Positions 1-7,117 of a DNA stretch of 14,323 nt are shown here, one piece after another. This DNA is from Bacteroidales bacterium UBA1733. GTDB taxonomy: Bacteria > Bacteroidota > Bacteroidia > Bacteroidales > UBA3663. The stretch lies in NCBI GenBank assembly GCA_002315795.1, contig DCIF01000039.1:315-14637 (forward strand), read 5' to 3'. The translations under genes were made by a program, and so were the position numbers. Within the stretch, counting starts at the first letter, position 1. Each line of letters begins with the position of its first letter. Below the pieces are notes generated by a model. That model was not told the origin of the DNA. It saw only the letters and a list, made by a program, of their open reading frames with translations, and did no database searches.

Positions 1-38
1 AGGCAATTTCGCTTCCGTTGACTTGAATCAACACACAG

Positions 39-69
39 CACCGCTCAGTTTTCTGAGTGGTGTTTTTTT
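39..69 (+). terminator. Rho-independent terminator of an upstream gene outside the window
   Basis: A 10-bp stem (CACCGCTCAG at 39-48 against CTGAGTGGTG at 53-62, one G-U pair) closes a TTTT loop and is followed directly by seven T residues at 63-69. This is a canonical intrinsic terminator reading on the + strand. The gene it serves lies left of the window; nothing in 1-38 can be assigned. Confidence 0.9.
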
Positions 70-130
70 GTTCGATGATGTCGTTCCATCCCGTCATTCA
101 TTCTGCATATTGCTATCTCTATTTTGTGAA

Positions 131-163
131 ATTTAACATTTTTAGAGAAATTATATGTTAAAT
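131..163. promoter_or_regulatory. Inverted repeat upstream of the receptor promoter, possible operator
   Basis: ATTTAACAT at 131-139 is matched perfectly by ATGTTAAAT at 155-163 with a 15-nt spacer, giving half-sites 24 nt apart centre to centre, a little over two helical turns. It lies upstream of the -7 box at 209, around -75 from the expected start of transcription. This position would suit an activator. That a regulator binds here is inference; AT-rich repeats of this size can also arise by chance. Confidence 0.35.
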
Positions 164-208
164 CTTATTTTCTTTTGATGAATATTAAGATTTTTTCATT
201 TATTTCCC

Positions 209-216
209 TATCTTTG
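209..216 (+). promoter_or_regulatory. -7 promoter box of the receptor gene
   Basis: TATCTTTG matches the Bacteroidetes primary-sigma -7 consensus TAnnTTTG exactly and is identical to the boxes upstream of the phosphatase and Nudix genes in this window. No good TTTG -33 element is seen 19-21 nt upstream. Transcription would begin near 222, leaving a leader of about 150 nt before the ATG at 370. Confidence 0.6.
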
Positions 217-279
217 CAGCGTTTTTACGTAGTAACCCAACCGGAAACGTTGTTTATTGCTTACGGAAAATTCTACAGC

Positions 280-311
280 AAAAGGGGACTTCTTCTTCAT
301 TCGCCCCTTTT
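280..311 (+). promoter_or_regulatory. Leader hairpin upstream of the receptor gene
   Basis: AAAAGGGG (280-287) pairs perfectly with CCCCTTTT (304-311) around a 16-nt pyrimidine-rich loop. It lies inside the predicted 5' leader, about 60 nt before the start codon. It could be an mRNA-stabilising or attenuator-like element; the descending arm ends in TTTT but there is no longer U-tract, so efficient termination seems unlikely. Function is inference. Confidence 0.45.
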
Positions 312-369
312 GAATAAGGTATTATGTGTTAATTATTTATTTTATATACTTTTTTTAACAAATCAACAA

Positions 370-3300
370 ATGAAGAAATCATTACTGACTATGGTAATGG
401 CGCTCGTTTCGAGCGTTATGCTTTTGGCACAGGTGACTACATCTTCCATCGCAGGTAAGATTACCGATTCGATGGGTGAGGTGATTGGTGCAACTGTGCA
501 GGCTATCCATGTACCTTCTGGTACTGTTTATGGTGCTATCACCAACGAGGCAGGCCGTTATACTATCGACGGTATGCGTGCAGGTGGTCCTTACACCATT
601 AAGATTTCATACATCGGTTATGACACTAAGACCATCGAGGGCGTACAGCTCCAGCTTGGTGAGACTTTCCGTTACAATGCACAGATCTCTGAGGCAGTCG
701 AGATGCTTCAGGAAGCTGTCGTTACTGCCAATGCCGTTGACGGTACCAAGACTGGTGCAGCTATGAGCATTAACTCAAGCCGCTTTGCTGAGCTTCCTAC
801 TGTTAGCCACAGCGTAGCTGACGTAGCTCGTCTTTCTCCACAGGTTCGTACCGATGAGAGTGGTGCTATGTACTTCGCAGGTAGCAACAACCGCTACAAC
901 GCCATCCAGATCGACGGTGCTATGCAGAACGACGTTTTCGGTCTTACTGGCAACGGTGCTAACGGTGGTCAGGCAGGTACCAACGCATTCTCTATGGAGA
1001 CCATCGAGCAGATCCAGATCTCTATCGCTCCATTCGACGTTCGTCAGTCAGGCTTTACAGGTGGTGCTATCAACGCTACTACCAAGTCTGGTACTAATGA
1101 CTTCAAGGGCAGCGTCTACAGCTACTTCCAGAACCAGAAGCTTATCTCTGACAAGTACATCAAGCATGATGGCAAGGAGTCAGCTCCTCAGTCTGATCAG
1201 ACCGACTACACCATTGGTGCTACTCTCGGTGGCCGTATCATTAAGGATAAACTTTTCTTCTTTATCAACTACGAGCATGCTGACAAGTCTTATGACAACG
1301 CTTATGGCCCAGGTTCTGCAAACTCTAAGGTAGATGCTTCTATTGCCAACGATATTCTTGGTAAGATTAAGGAGATGGCTGCTAAGCAGGGCGTTGCTTA
1401 CAACGGCACCCTCGGTACTCCTGATGAGTATACCAAGAGCGACAAGTTCGGTGTTAAGCTCGACTGGAACATCAACCAGAAGCATCACGCAAGCTTCCGT
1501 TGGAGCCTCGTTGACGCTAAGCAGCGCAACAACACCTCTGGTGCAAGTGCACTCAATTCAAGTGACTATGCTTATGACTTTGAGTCTGTTACCAATAGCT
1601 TTGTGGCAGAACTCCAGAGCCGTTTCAGCGATAAGATGAGCAACGACTTCCACGCTTCTTATACCCGTGTTCGCGACAAGCGTAACCCTGGTGCTGCTTT
1701 CCCAATGTTCTCTATCAGCAATGTCGGAAACGGTACTCTCAACATCGGTAACGAGCGTTCTTCAATGGCTAATGGCCTTGATCAGGATATCGTTTCTATC
1801 ACTGATAACTTCTCTTACTACCTTGGCAAGCATACCATCACTGCTGGTTTCAACTATGAGTGGTACAAGTTTGCAAACCTCTTCTGTCAGGACTTCTACG
1901 GTTCTTATTATTTCAACAATGTTGACGACTTTAACAGCACCTATAACTATGTAATGGGTAAAGAGGGTGGCAAGATTGCACTCAACCGTTATCGTTACGG
2001 TAAGGGCGTCAATGTCCAGAAGTATATCCCAGAGTTCTCTACCGGTCAGCTTGGTCTCTATGTTCAGGACAAGTGGAATGTTACCGATATGTTCGACCTC
2101 ACCTACGGCCTCCGTATCGATATGCCATTCTTCTACGATACTCCTGATGAGAATGCTACCTTCAATAAGGAGTCAGAAGCTAAGGGCTGGGGTTACAAGA
2201 CCAACCAGAAGCTCTCATCTGCTCCAATGTGGTCACCACGTGCTGGTTTCCGTTGGCAGCTTGACGACGACGCTAACGTCGTTCTCCGTGGTGGTGCAGG
2301 TATCTTCACCGGTCGTGTTCCATTCGTTTGGATCTCTAACAACTTCTCTAACACAGGTGTTCAGCAGCTTTCATTCGATACTGGCGCTGGTAAGGCAGGT
2401 AACTATTCCCTCGACGTGATTATGGATCCTAACGGACAGAGCGCTAACCTTCCTAAGGGTTCAGACGGAGCTCCTGCATTCTCTGCACAGACTATCAACG
2501 TATTCAACAAGGACTTCCGTTTCCCACAGACCTTCCGTGCTGACCTTGCTATTGACTACAAGGATCCATTCGGCATCAAGTGGACTGCAGAGGCAATCTA
2601 CAGCAAGACCATCAACGATATGATCGTTCGCAAGCTCAACTATGAGCTCTCAGGCAAGACCTGGGCTGAGTCTTATGGCGTAAACTTCGATCAGCGTCCA
2701 ATGCTCTCGGCTATCAAGGCTTCTGACGGTGGTAAGTTCGCTAACGTTTACGCTCTTGACAACGTAAGCGGCGGTTACAGCTACAACCTCTCACTCAAGG
2801 CAGAGAAGAGCTTCAACTTCGGCCTTGACTTGATGGCAAGCTATACTTATGGTCAGTCGAAGACCATCAACAATGGTTCGTCTTCTGTAGCTGCTTCTAA
2901 CTGGCAGTACAACTACACCCACGATAATCCTAATGAGCCAGAGCTTGCTAACTCTAACTTCAACGTTCCTAACCAGGTTATGGTATCTGCATACTATCAC
3001 CTCAACTGGGGCAAGTCTGGCAATATCAGCAACACCACAACCCTTGGCCTTATCTACACCGGCCAGAACGGTAAGCCATATAGCGTTTACGTAAATGGTG
3101 ATATCAACGGTGATGGTGGTTACAATGACTTGATGTACATCTTCACTGACTCTGAGATCAACACCATGCTCGAGAAGGGTATGTTCAAGGCTACTAATGC
3201 TTACACAGCAGAGCAGCAGGCTTCTAACCTCAAGACTTGGTTGGCTGATCAGCAGTATCTTAAGGATCACCGTGGTGAGTACTATGATCGTAACGCTGAT

Positions 3301-3588
3301 AACGAAGAGTGGGAGAATCGTCTTGACCTCCACCTCGATCACAAGATCGGCTTCAAGATTGGTAAGGATATGCGTTACCTCACCATTGGTTTCGACGTAA
3401 TCAACTTCACCAACATGCTTAACAAGAAGTGGGGTGCTACCTACGGCGGTGGCTACAACTACTATAGCCCACTTTCTTATAGTGGTGGCAAGTACCAGTT
3501 CCTCCACGATGCTAATTATGACATGCGCTCATACAGCGACTTCTACAGCCGCTGGCGTGGTCAGCTTAGCGTTAAGCTTAGCTTCTAA
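370..3588 (+). CDS. Oar-like TonB-dependent outer-membrane receptor with carboxypeptidase-regulatory-like N-domain
   Basis: A 1072-residue outer-membrane transporter expected to import a large substrate using TonB/ExbBD energy; the substrate cannot be told from sequence. The ATG at 370 is chosen because it opens a clear signal peptide (MKKSLL..., cleavage likely after Ala20, LLA-Q). Residues about 24-110 form a carboxypeptidase-D-regulatory-like beta-sandwich (GKITDSMGEVIGATV), about 115-250 the plug domain (GGAINATTKSGTNDFKG at its end), and the rest a beta-barrel ending in terminal Phe (VKLSF), as in barrel proteins. Residues 911-916 (DINGDG, followed by NDLMY) resemble a calcium-binding loop common in this group. 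No SusD partner lies downstream and a terminator follows at once, so it is an Oar-type receptor and not a SusC of a glycan locus. Codon use is strongly biased (Lys mostly AAG, Asn mostly AAC, many GGT/GCT/CGT), suggesting high expression. Confidence 0.93.
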   Translation: MKKSLLTMVMALVSSVMLLAQVTTSSIAGKITDSMGEVIGATVQAIHVPSGTVYGAITNEAGRYTIDGMRAGGPYTIKISYIGYDTKTIEGVQLQLGETFRYNAQISEAVEMLQEAVVTANAVDGTKTGAAMSINSSRFAELPTVSHSVADVARLSPQVRTDESGAMYFAGSNNRYNAIQIDGAMQNDVFGLTGNGANGGQAGTNAFSMETIEQIQISIAPFDVRQSGFTGGAINATTKSGTNDFKGSVYSYFQNQKLISDKYIKHDGKESAPQSDQTDYTIGATLGGRIIKDKLFFFINYEHADKSYDNAYGPGSANSKVDASIANDILGKIKEMAAKQGVAYNGTLGTPDEYTKSDKFGVKLDWNINQKHHASFRWSLVDAKQRNNTSGASALNSSDYAYDFESVTNSFVAELQSRFSDKMSNDFHASYTRVRDKRNPGAAFPMFSISNVGNGTLNIGNERSSMANGLDQDIVSITDNFSYYLGKHTITAGFNYEWYKFANLFCQDFYGSYYFNNVDDFNSTYNYVMGKEGGKIALNRYRYGKGVNVQKYIPEFSTGQLGLYVQDKWNVTDMFDLTYGLRIDMPFFYDTPDENATFNKESEAKGWGYKTNQKLSSAPMWSPRAGFRWQLDDDANVVLRGGAGIFTGRVPFVWISNNFSNTGVQQLSFDTGAGKAGNYSLDVIMDPNGQSANLPKGSDGAPAFSAQTINVFNKDFRFPQTFRADLAIDYKDPFGIKWTAEAIYSKTINDMIVRKLNYELSGKTWAESYGVNFDQRPMLSAIKASDGGKFANVYALDNVSGGYSYNLSLKAEKSFNFGLDLMASYTYGQSKTINNGSSSVAASNWQYNYTHDNPNEPELANSNFNVPNQVMVSAYYHLNWGKSGNISNTTTLGLIYTGQNGKPYSVYVNGDINGDGGYNDLMYIFTDSEINTMLEKGMFKATNAYTAEQQASNLKTWLADQQYLKDHRGEYYDRNADNEEWENRLDLHLDHKIGFKIGKDMRYLTIGFDVINFTNMLNKKWGATYGGGYNYYSPLSYSGGKYQFLHDANYDMRSYSDFYSRWRGQLSVKLSF

Positions 3589-3618
3589 TCAGCAGTCTGT
3601 AAAGACAATATAAAACAG

Positions 3619-3652
3619 TAGAGCCATATCCTGAATTGAGGATATGGCTCTA
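3619..3652 (+). terminator. Terminator hairpin of the receptor gene
   Basis: A perfect 14-bp stem (3619-3632 with 3639-3652) around a 6-nt loop starts 30 nt after the receptor stop codon. The trailing sequence is only TTTG, so the U-tract is weak, but stem strength and position support a transcription end. Confidence 0.75.
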
Positions 3653-3748
3653 TTTGTGCGTGAACCCGATTTCGGAAATGCGAAGGAGGTTTCATAGGTC
3701 TATGAAGCCGGAAAATGATTTCGTAATCCGGTTTCGGAGACAAAGAAT

Positions 3749-3774
3749 ATCAACACATCCGCGGATGTGTTGAT
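3749..3774. repeat. Perfect 26-nt palindrome
   Basis: Two 13-nt arms (ATCAACACATCCG and its exact complement) abut with no spacer. As RNA it would fold into an 11-bp stem with a CGCG tetraloop on either strand. It is followed by GTTTCG on + and ATTCTTTG on -, poor U-tracts. It may be a second terminator for the minus-strand gene or a protein-binding site; the sequence does not decide. Confidence 0.6.
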
Positions 3775-3786
3775 GTTTCGTGTGAA

Positions 3787-3820
3787 GAAACGGACCTCTC
3801 ATTTGTGAGAAGTCCGTTTC
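3787..3820 (-). terminator. Terminator hairpin of the isomerase-like gene
   Basis: GAAACGGAC (3787-3795) pairs with GTCCGTTTC (3812-3820); an inner 5-bp stem (3797-3801 with 3806-3810) follows after a C/A mismatch, closing on a TTTG loop. It begins 13 nt after the minus-strand stop codon at 3834. Reading on the minus strand the end is GTTTCTTC, a moderate U-rich tail. It could work in both directions. Confidence 0.65.
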
Positions 3821-3833
3821 CTTATCAATGAAG

Positions 3834-4886
3834 CTACTTTTTGATTTCTGCTATGAATTTCTCTGCCCAATGTCCGGGAACGATCACATGGTGATTAGAA
3901 ATAGGATTGGTGAGAAGCGTCTGAGCGGCTTCTGGCGAGGCTTGCAGCCATACTTGAGTGCGACAGAGATTCTGTTCGTACTGGTTCTGTGTCAGTTCGA
4001 CATCCTCGGCAAAGATGCGCGACAGATCTCCGCTGACTTTGACCAGCGTATAGTGGCCAAGAGGCAATTCGCCGTGGATGGCTACGCCAATGCCAGATTC
4101 GAAGTGAGTGGTATGGCAATGGCTGGTGGTCATGCAGAGCGGAATGGTGCAGTGCGCAAAGAGCATCTTGCCAGTATGAGGATCGATACGTGCAGGATTT
4201 GCCTGGAAGCCAGGACAACTCGTCAGACGCTTGGCCAGAATCATGGTGATAAGTGTAGGAACATCACCTTCGCAGGAAGCGGGAATCCCCTCGTCATTGA
4301 GTTTCGAGAGTGCAATGCAACCCGTATTCTGTACGGTAGTCAGCAGATCGAAACAGCGAAGCGAAATGGCAGAAAGCTGATATCTGGCAATGATTTCCTT
4401 CACACGATCATAAATAGCGATGGCACCCTCCATGCCACCATCGACCTTGCCGAGAGAAGAAATCTCGTCAATAGAGATGTGTACGATCTCAATGCCAAGA
4501 CGCTGACGGAGAGCGTCCTCGTCAAAAGTAGAAGAGATCAACCAGTCGCTCGGTTCACCAATGAGACCAATACGATCCTTAATCTCGGCGGCTTCTGTTT
4601 TTTCGATGGTAGGAGTTTCGGTGAGGATCTTGCCTGTGCCATGATGGCGGTTGATCCAGCAGAGAATCTCCATAGATGCCGCCAGAGAATTGCTCTGTTG
4701 GCTGGCCAGCAGATAGATTGGCTGATCGAGCGTTATTTCTCCGTTCTTGACAGCAGTCAGGAACAGTCCTTCTGTTCCTCCGGTGAGCACGGCCACGGCC
4801 TGATGTGTCTCACTCCATTGCTGATCGACTTCAAATGGGAGCGCCAGCTCCTCGTTGTGCAAACTTGATGATAAGATTTTAAGCAT
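3834..4886 (-). CDS. L-fucose/L-arabinose isomerase-fold protein, short form
   Basis: A 350-residue cytoplasmic protein with no signal peptide. Its second half resembles the C-terminal part of the L-fucose isomerase family: CEGDVPTLITM (205-215; family position of the metal-binding acidic residues, here Glu206/Asp208), FQANPARID (227-235), LFAHCTIP (242-249, His245) and a C-terminal HHVIVPGHW (332-340), where family members carry a catalytic histidine. Classical FucI is near 590 residues, so this protein lacks much of the N-terminal region. Isomerisation of an aldose to a ketose is possible but unproven; no sugar kinase, aldolase or transporter of a fucose pathway is next to it. Start ATG at 4886 lies about 20 nt after a good -7 box. 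A long antisense open frame (3828-4868) is a shadow. Confidence is good for the fold, low for the substrate. Confidence 0.75.
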   Translation of the reverse strand: MLKILSSSLHNEELALPFEVDQQWSETHQAVAVLTGGTEGLFLTAVKNGEITLDQPIYLLASQQSNSLAASMEILCWINRHHGTGKILTETPTIEKTEAAEIKDRIGLIGEPSDWLISSTFDEDALRQRLGIEIVHISIDEISSLGKVDGGMEGAIAIYDRVKEIIARYQLSAISLRCFDLLTTVQNTGCIALSKLNDEGIPASCEGDVPTLITMILAKRLTSCPGFQANPARIDPHTGKMLFAHCTIPLCMTTSHCHTTHFESGIGVAIHGELPLGHYTLVKVSGDLSRIFAEDVELTQNQYEQNLCRTQVWLQASPEAAQTLLTNPISNHHVIVPGHWAEKFIAEIKK

Positions 4887-4909
4887 ATTTTTTATTATGT
4901 TTCTTGTCG

Positions 4910-4939
4910 CAAATATAAGTAAAAAAATCTATATTCAAC
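4910..4939 (-). promoter_or_regulatory. Promoter of the isomerase-like gene
   Basis: On the minus strand TATATTTG (4917 down to 4910) matches the Bacteroidetes -7 box exactly, and GTTG at 4939-4936, 18 nt upstream, is a partial -33 box. Transcription would start near 4904, giving a leader of under 20 nt. It is divergent from the nitroreductase promoter about 85 bp away. Confidence 0.6.
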
Positions 4940-5001
4940 CATAATCATACGCAAATCAGCAAAATATTGACCGATTCTTCTCCTTTCTCAGAATTTTTCT
5001 G

Positions 5002-5009
5002 TATATTTG
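5002..5009 (+). promoter_or_regulatory. -7 promoter box of the nitroreductase operon
   Basis: TATATTTG on the + strand is an exact TAnnTTTG match and is identical to the box serving the divergent gene. A start of transcription near 5016 gives a leader of about 20 nt before the ATG at 5037. No clear TTTG is found at -33. The box also shows why the in-frame TTG at 5007 is not the start codon. Confidence 0.6.
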
Positions 5010-5036
5010 CTGCCAAATAGCAAAAAAAATCTCTTT

Positions 5037-5540
5037 ATGAAATTCGAAGAAATTGTAAATGCCCGTTATAGTTGTCGCGCTTATCAGGATAAAGCAGTGG
5101 AGGAAGAAAAGCTTGATTATATCAAGCGTTGTGTCCAACTGGCACCATCGGCCGTAAACCGTCAGCCATGGAAGTTCTGTGTGGTTCGCTCTGAGGAAGC
5201 CAGGAACAAGGTGCAGCAGTGCTATGACCGCGACTGGTTTAAGTCGGCTCCGCTCTATATCATTGCCTCGATCCTGCATGAGGAGGAATGGGTGCGCGGA
5301 GATGGCAAGCCTCATGGGAATGTGGATATTGCCATTGCGGTGGAGCATCTTTGTCTGGCAGCTACCGAACAGGGTTTAGGCACTTGCTGGGTTTGTAACT
5401 TTGATGCAAAGGCCTGTAAGCAACTGTTTGATTTGCCTGAAAATGAGGAGCCTGCCGTGATCATTCCAATAGGATATGCCGCTTGCGATATCAATCCGAA
5501 GAAGCGTAAGCCTCTGGATGAGATCTTTACGGAAGTCTGA
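5037..5540 (+). CDS. Nitroreductase-family FMN oxidoreductase
   Basis: A 167-residue soluble flavoprotein of the small nitroreductase type, expected to use FMN and NAD(P)H to reduce nitro compounds, quinones or another electron acceptor; the physiological substrate is unknown. Family marks are RYSCRAYQ (residues 10-17, the FMN-phosphate-binding R-x-S-x-R), APSAVNRQPWKF (the APSxxNxQPW signature) and the late EQGLGTCW segment that closes the flavin site. The ATG at 5037 fits the family's usual N-terminus (MKFEEIVNARYSCR) and lies downstream of the -7 box. It is the first gene of a probable operon; the esterase begins 40 nt after its stop. Two-domain partners or ferredoxin domains are absent. 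The family is secure, the role is not. Confidence 0.92.
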   Translation: MKFEEIVNARYSCRAYQDKAVEEEKLDYIKRCVQLAPSAVNRQPWKFCVVRSEEARNKVQQCYDRDWFKSAPLYIIASILHEEEWVRGDGKPHGNVDIAIAVEHLCLAATEQGLGTCWVCNFDAKACKQLFDLPENEEPAVIIPIGYAACDINPKKRKPLDEIFTEV

Positions 5541-5580
5541 AGTTTTCTTGCCAAATAAAACTGAATTAATATCAATAATC

Positions 5581-7101
5581 ATGAAAAAGTATTTATCAGC
5601 AGCATTGCTCGGACTGGCTATGATGATGCCAACTGAAGCTCAGATCCTGCGCACCACGGTGGCTCAGGGAGAGATTGAAGGTGAACTCCATGAGGGTTTC
5701 GCATTATACAAAGCTATTCCATACGCTGAAGCTCCAGTAGGCAATCTGCGCTGGAAGGCTCCGGTACCTAAGGCTCCTTGGGAAGGCGTCTATAAGGCAG
5801 AGAAGTGGGGCGATCGTCCTTGGCAGACCGTAGATCCCAACCAGAATGGCGGAGATCTTGGCATGAGTGAGGACTGTCTTTACCTGAGTGTGGAGACCCC
5901 AGCCAAGAGTAAGGATGAGAAATTGCCCGTCTTTGTCATGATCCATGGCGGTGCTTTTGCCACGGGTTCGTATAGTGGAACACAAGACAACTTCGTGCGT
6001 GAAGGTATTGTGTATTGTAGCATCGAATACCGTCTTGGTGCCCTTGGTTTTATGTCGCATCCTGATCTGACCAAGGAGTCGGCCGAGGGTATCTCTGGCA
6101 ACTATGGCATCTATGATCAGATCTGCGCTCTGCAGTGGATCCATGATAATATTGCAGCTTTCGGTGGCGATCCTGACAAGGTAACCATCTGTGGTGAATC
6201 TGCTGGTGGTATTTCGGTCAGCATCCTTTGCGCTTCACCGATGTGTAAGGGTCTCTTCCGTGGCGCAATCAGCGAGAGTGGCGGTAACTTCGCACCTATT
6301 GCTGTAAGTGGTGCTACTGCTATGAAGCCAGTGGCTATGGCTGAGGCTCAAGGTAAGGACTTCCAGACCGCGCTCAACGTGAAGAATATGAAGAAGATGC
6401 GTCAGGTGACCGGCGATCAGATCATTGCTGCAACCAAGGGCCAGCAGTTCTGGCCAGTGGTGGATGGCAAGGCCATCGTTGACGATCAGTATAAGCTCTA
6501 TGAGCAGGGAAAATACAATGATGTGGATGTGCTCATCGGTTATAACTCTGATGAGGGAAGCCTCTTCGTTTACCAGATGCAGCTTGAGATGTATAAGAAC
6601 ATGATGAAGGGACAGTATGGCGAGTGGGCCGACAAGATCATGGAAGCATACCCTGCTACCAACGACCAGGAGGCTCTCTATGCTGTGCAGGATATCTTCC
6701 GCGACAATGCTTTCGGTTGGTGTACCTGGGCCTGGGCCAATCTGCAGAGTAAGACGGGCAAGGGTCGCGTCTATATGTATTACTTCGACCAGCTTTCAGA
6801 GAACAGCATTCTGGGACTTCGTACACGTGGAGCTACACACGTAGCCGAGATGCCTTTCATCTACGCGTGGCCAGGAAAGATGACCGAGATTGACAAGCAC
6901 ATGGCTCAGATTATGCCACAGTACTGGATCAATTTCGTCAAGACCGGAGATCCTAATGCCGATGGCCTGCCTTACTGGACGACCTACAAGCAGGGAGAAG
7001 CAACGGTTATGAACATGCACAACGGTTTTACTCTGAGCCCGGCACCGAACCAGAAGCAGATGGAGTTCTGGGAGGGATACTTTAGTTCTCAGCGTAAGTG
7101 A
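5581..7101 (+). CDS. Secreted type-B carboxylesterase
   Basis: A 506-residue alpha/beta-hydrolase of the carboxylesterase type-B (para-nitrobenzyl esterase-like) family, exported by a signal peptide (MKKYLSAALLGLAMMM..., cleavage likely after Ala20, TEA-Q). The catalytic triad is visible: Ser207 in GESAGG, Glu325 in NSDEGS and His420 in GATHVAEMPF. EDCLYL with Cys99 is the family's conserved disulfide region, and HGGAF forms the oxyanion-hole strand. It should hydrolyse carboxylic esters in the periplasm or outside, perhaps acetyl or feruloyl groups on plant polysaccharide, although that substrate is a guess. The ATG at 5581 is chosen over the open frame running back to 5476 because it opens the signal peptide and clears the nitroreductase gene. 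The next gene starts 16 nt after the stop, so co-transcription is likely. Confidence 0.93.
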   Translation: MKKYLSAALLGLAMMMPTEAQILRTTVAQGEIEGELHEGFALYKAIPYAEAPVGNLRWKAPVPKAPWEGVYKAEKWGDRPWQTVDPNQNGGDLGMSEDCLYLSVETPAKSKDEKLPVFVMIHGGAFATGSYSGTQDNFVREGIVYCSIEYRLGALGFMSHPDLTKESAEGISGNYGIYDQICALQWIHDNIAAFGGDPDKVTICGESAGGISVSILCASPMCKGLFRGAISESGGNFAPIAVSGATAMKPVAMAEAQGKDFQTALNVKNMKKMRQVTGDQIIAATKGQQFWPVVDGKAIVDDQYKLYEQGKYNDVDVLIGYNSDEGSLFVYQMQLEMYKNMMKGQYGEWADKIMEAYPATNDQEALYAVQDIFRDNAFGWCTWAWANLQSKTGKGRVYMYYFDQLSENSILGLRTRGATHVAEMPFIYAWPGKMTEIDKHMAQIMPQYWINFVKTGDPNADGLPYWTTYKQGEATVMNMHNGFTLSPAPNQKQMEFWEGYFSSQRK

Positions 7102-7117
7102 TTTATTGAAATAAGCA

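Larger units (their letters stand above)
70..369 (+). other. Upstream region and leader of the TonB-dependent receptor gene
   Basis: About 300 bases without a credible gene. From left to right it holds an AT-rich inverted repeat (131-163), a -7 promoter box (209-216), and a leader of roughly 150 nt containing a G/C-stemmed hairpin (280-311), ending in an A/T-rich stretch before the ATG at 370. An in-frame ATG exists at 178 and the frame is open back to 175, but the peptide before residue 66 is not signal-peptide-like and overlaps the promoter, so it is treated as non-coding. Confidence 0.7.
3589..3833. other. Convergent intergenic region with an array of hairpins
   Basis: This 245-nt gap between two convergent genes has no coding signal. 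It contains in order: a 14-bp hairpin (3619-3652), a short CCGA/TCGG hairpin (3666-3675), a 10-bp stem with one G-U pair (3688-3697 with 3700-3709), a perfect 26-nt palindrome (3749-3774) and a bulged hairpin (3787-3820). The outer two are the natural terminators of the flanking genes. The middle part is unexplained and could be a small RNA, extra terminators or a remnant repeat element. Confidence 0.6.

Noticed and set aside
175..369. N-terminal extension of the receptor frame upstream of 370
   Set aside because: It would cover the -7 promoter box and precede a textbook signal peptide; ATG 370 is the better start.
2791..3507. A 238-codon open frame on - inside the receptor gene
   Set aside because: Composition is unnatural (Val/Ile/Thr/Leu runs) and explained by the biased codon use of the receptor gene; no promoter or homology is apparent.
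370..3588. SusC of a polysaccharide utilisation locus
   Set aside because: No SusD follows; a terminator comes right after the gene, and the architecture is Oar-like.
3828..4868. A 346-codon open frame on + exactly opposite the isomerase-like gene
   Set aside because: The minus-strand protein carries recognisable family motifs, a promoter and a terminator. The + frame has no recognisable domain and starts inside the gene's terminator region, so it is an antisense shadow.
5476..5580. N-terminal extension of the esterase frame
   Set aside because: It overlaps the nitroreductase gene, and the signal peptide begins at 5581.
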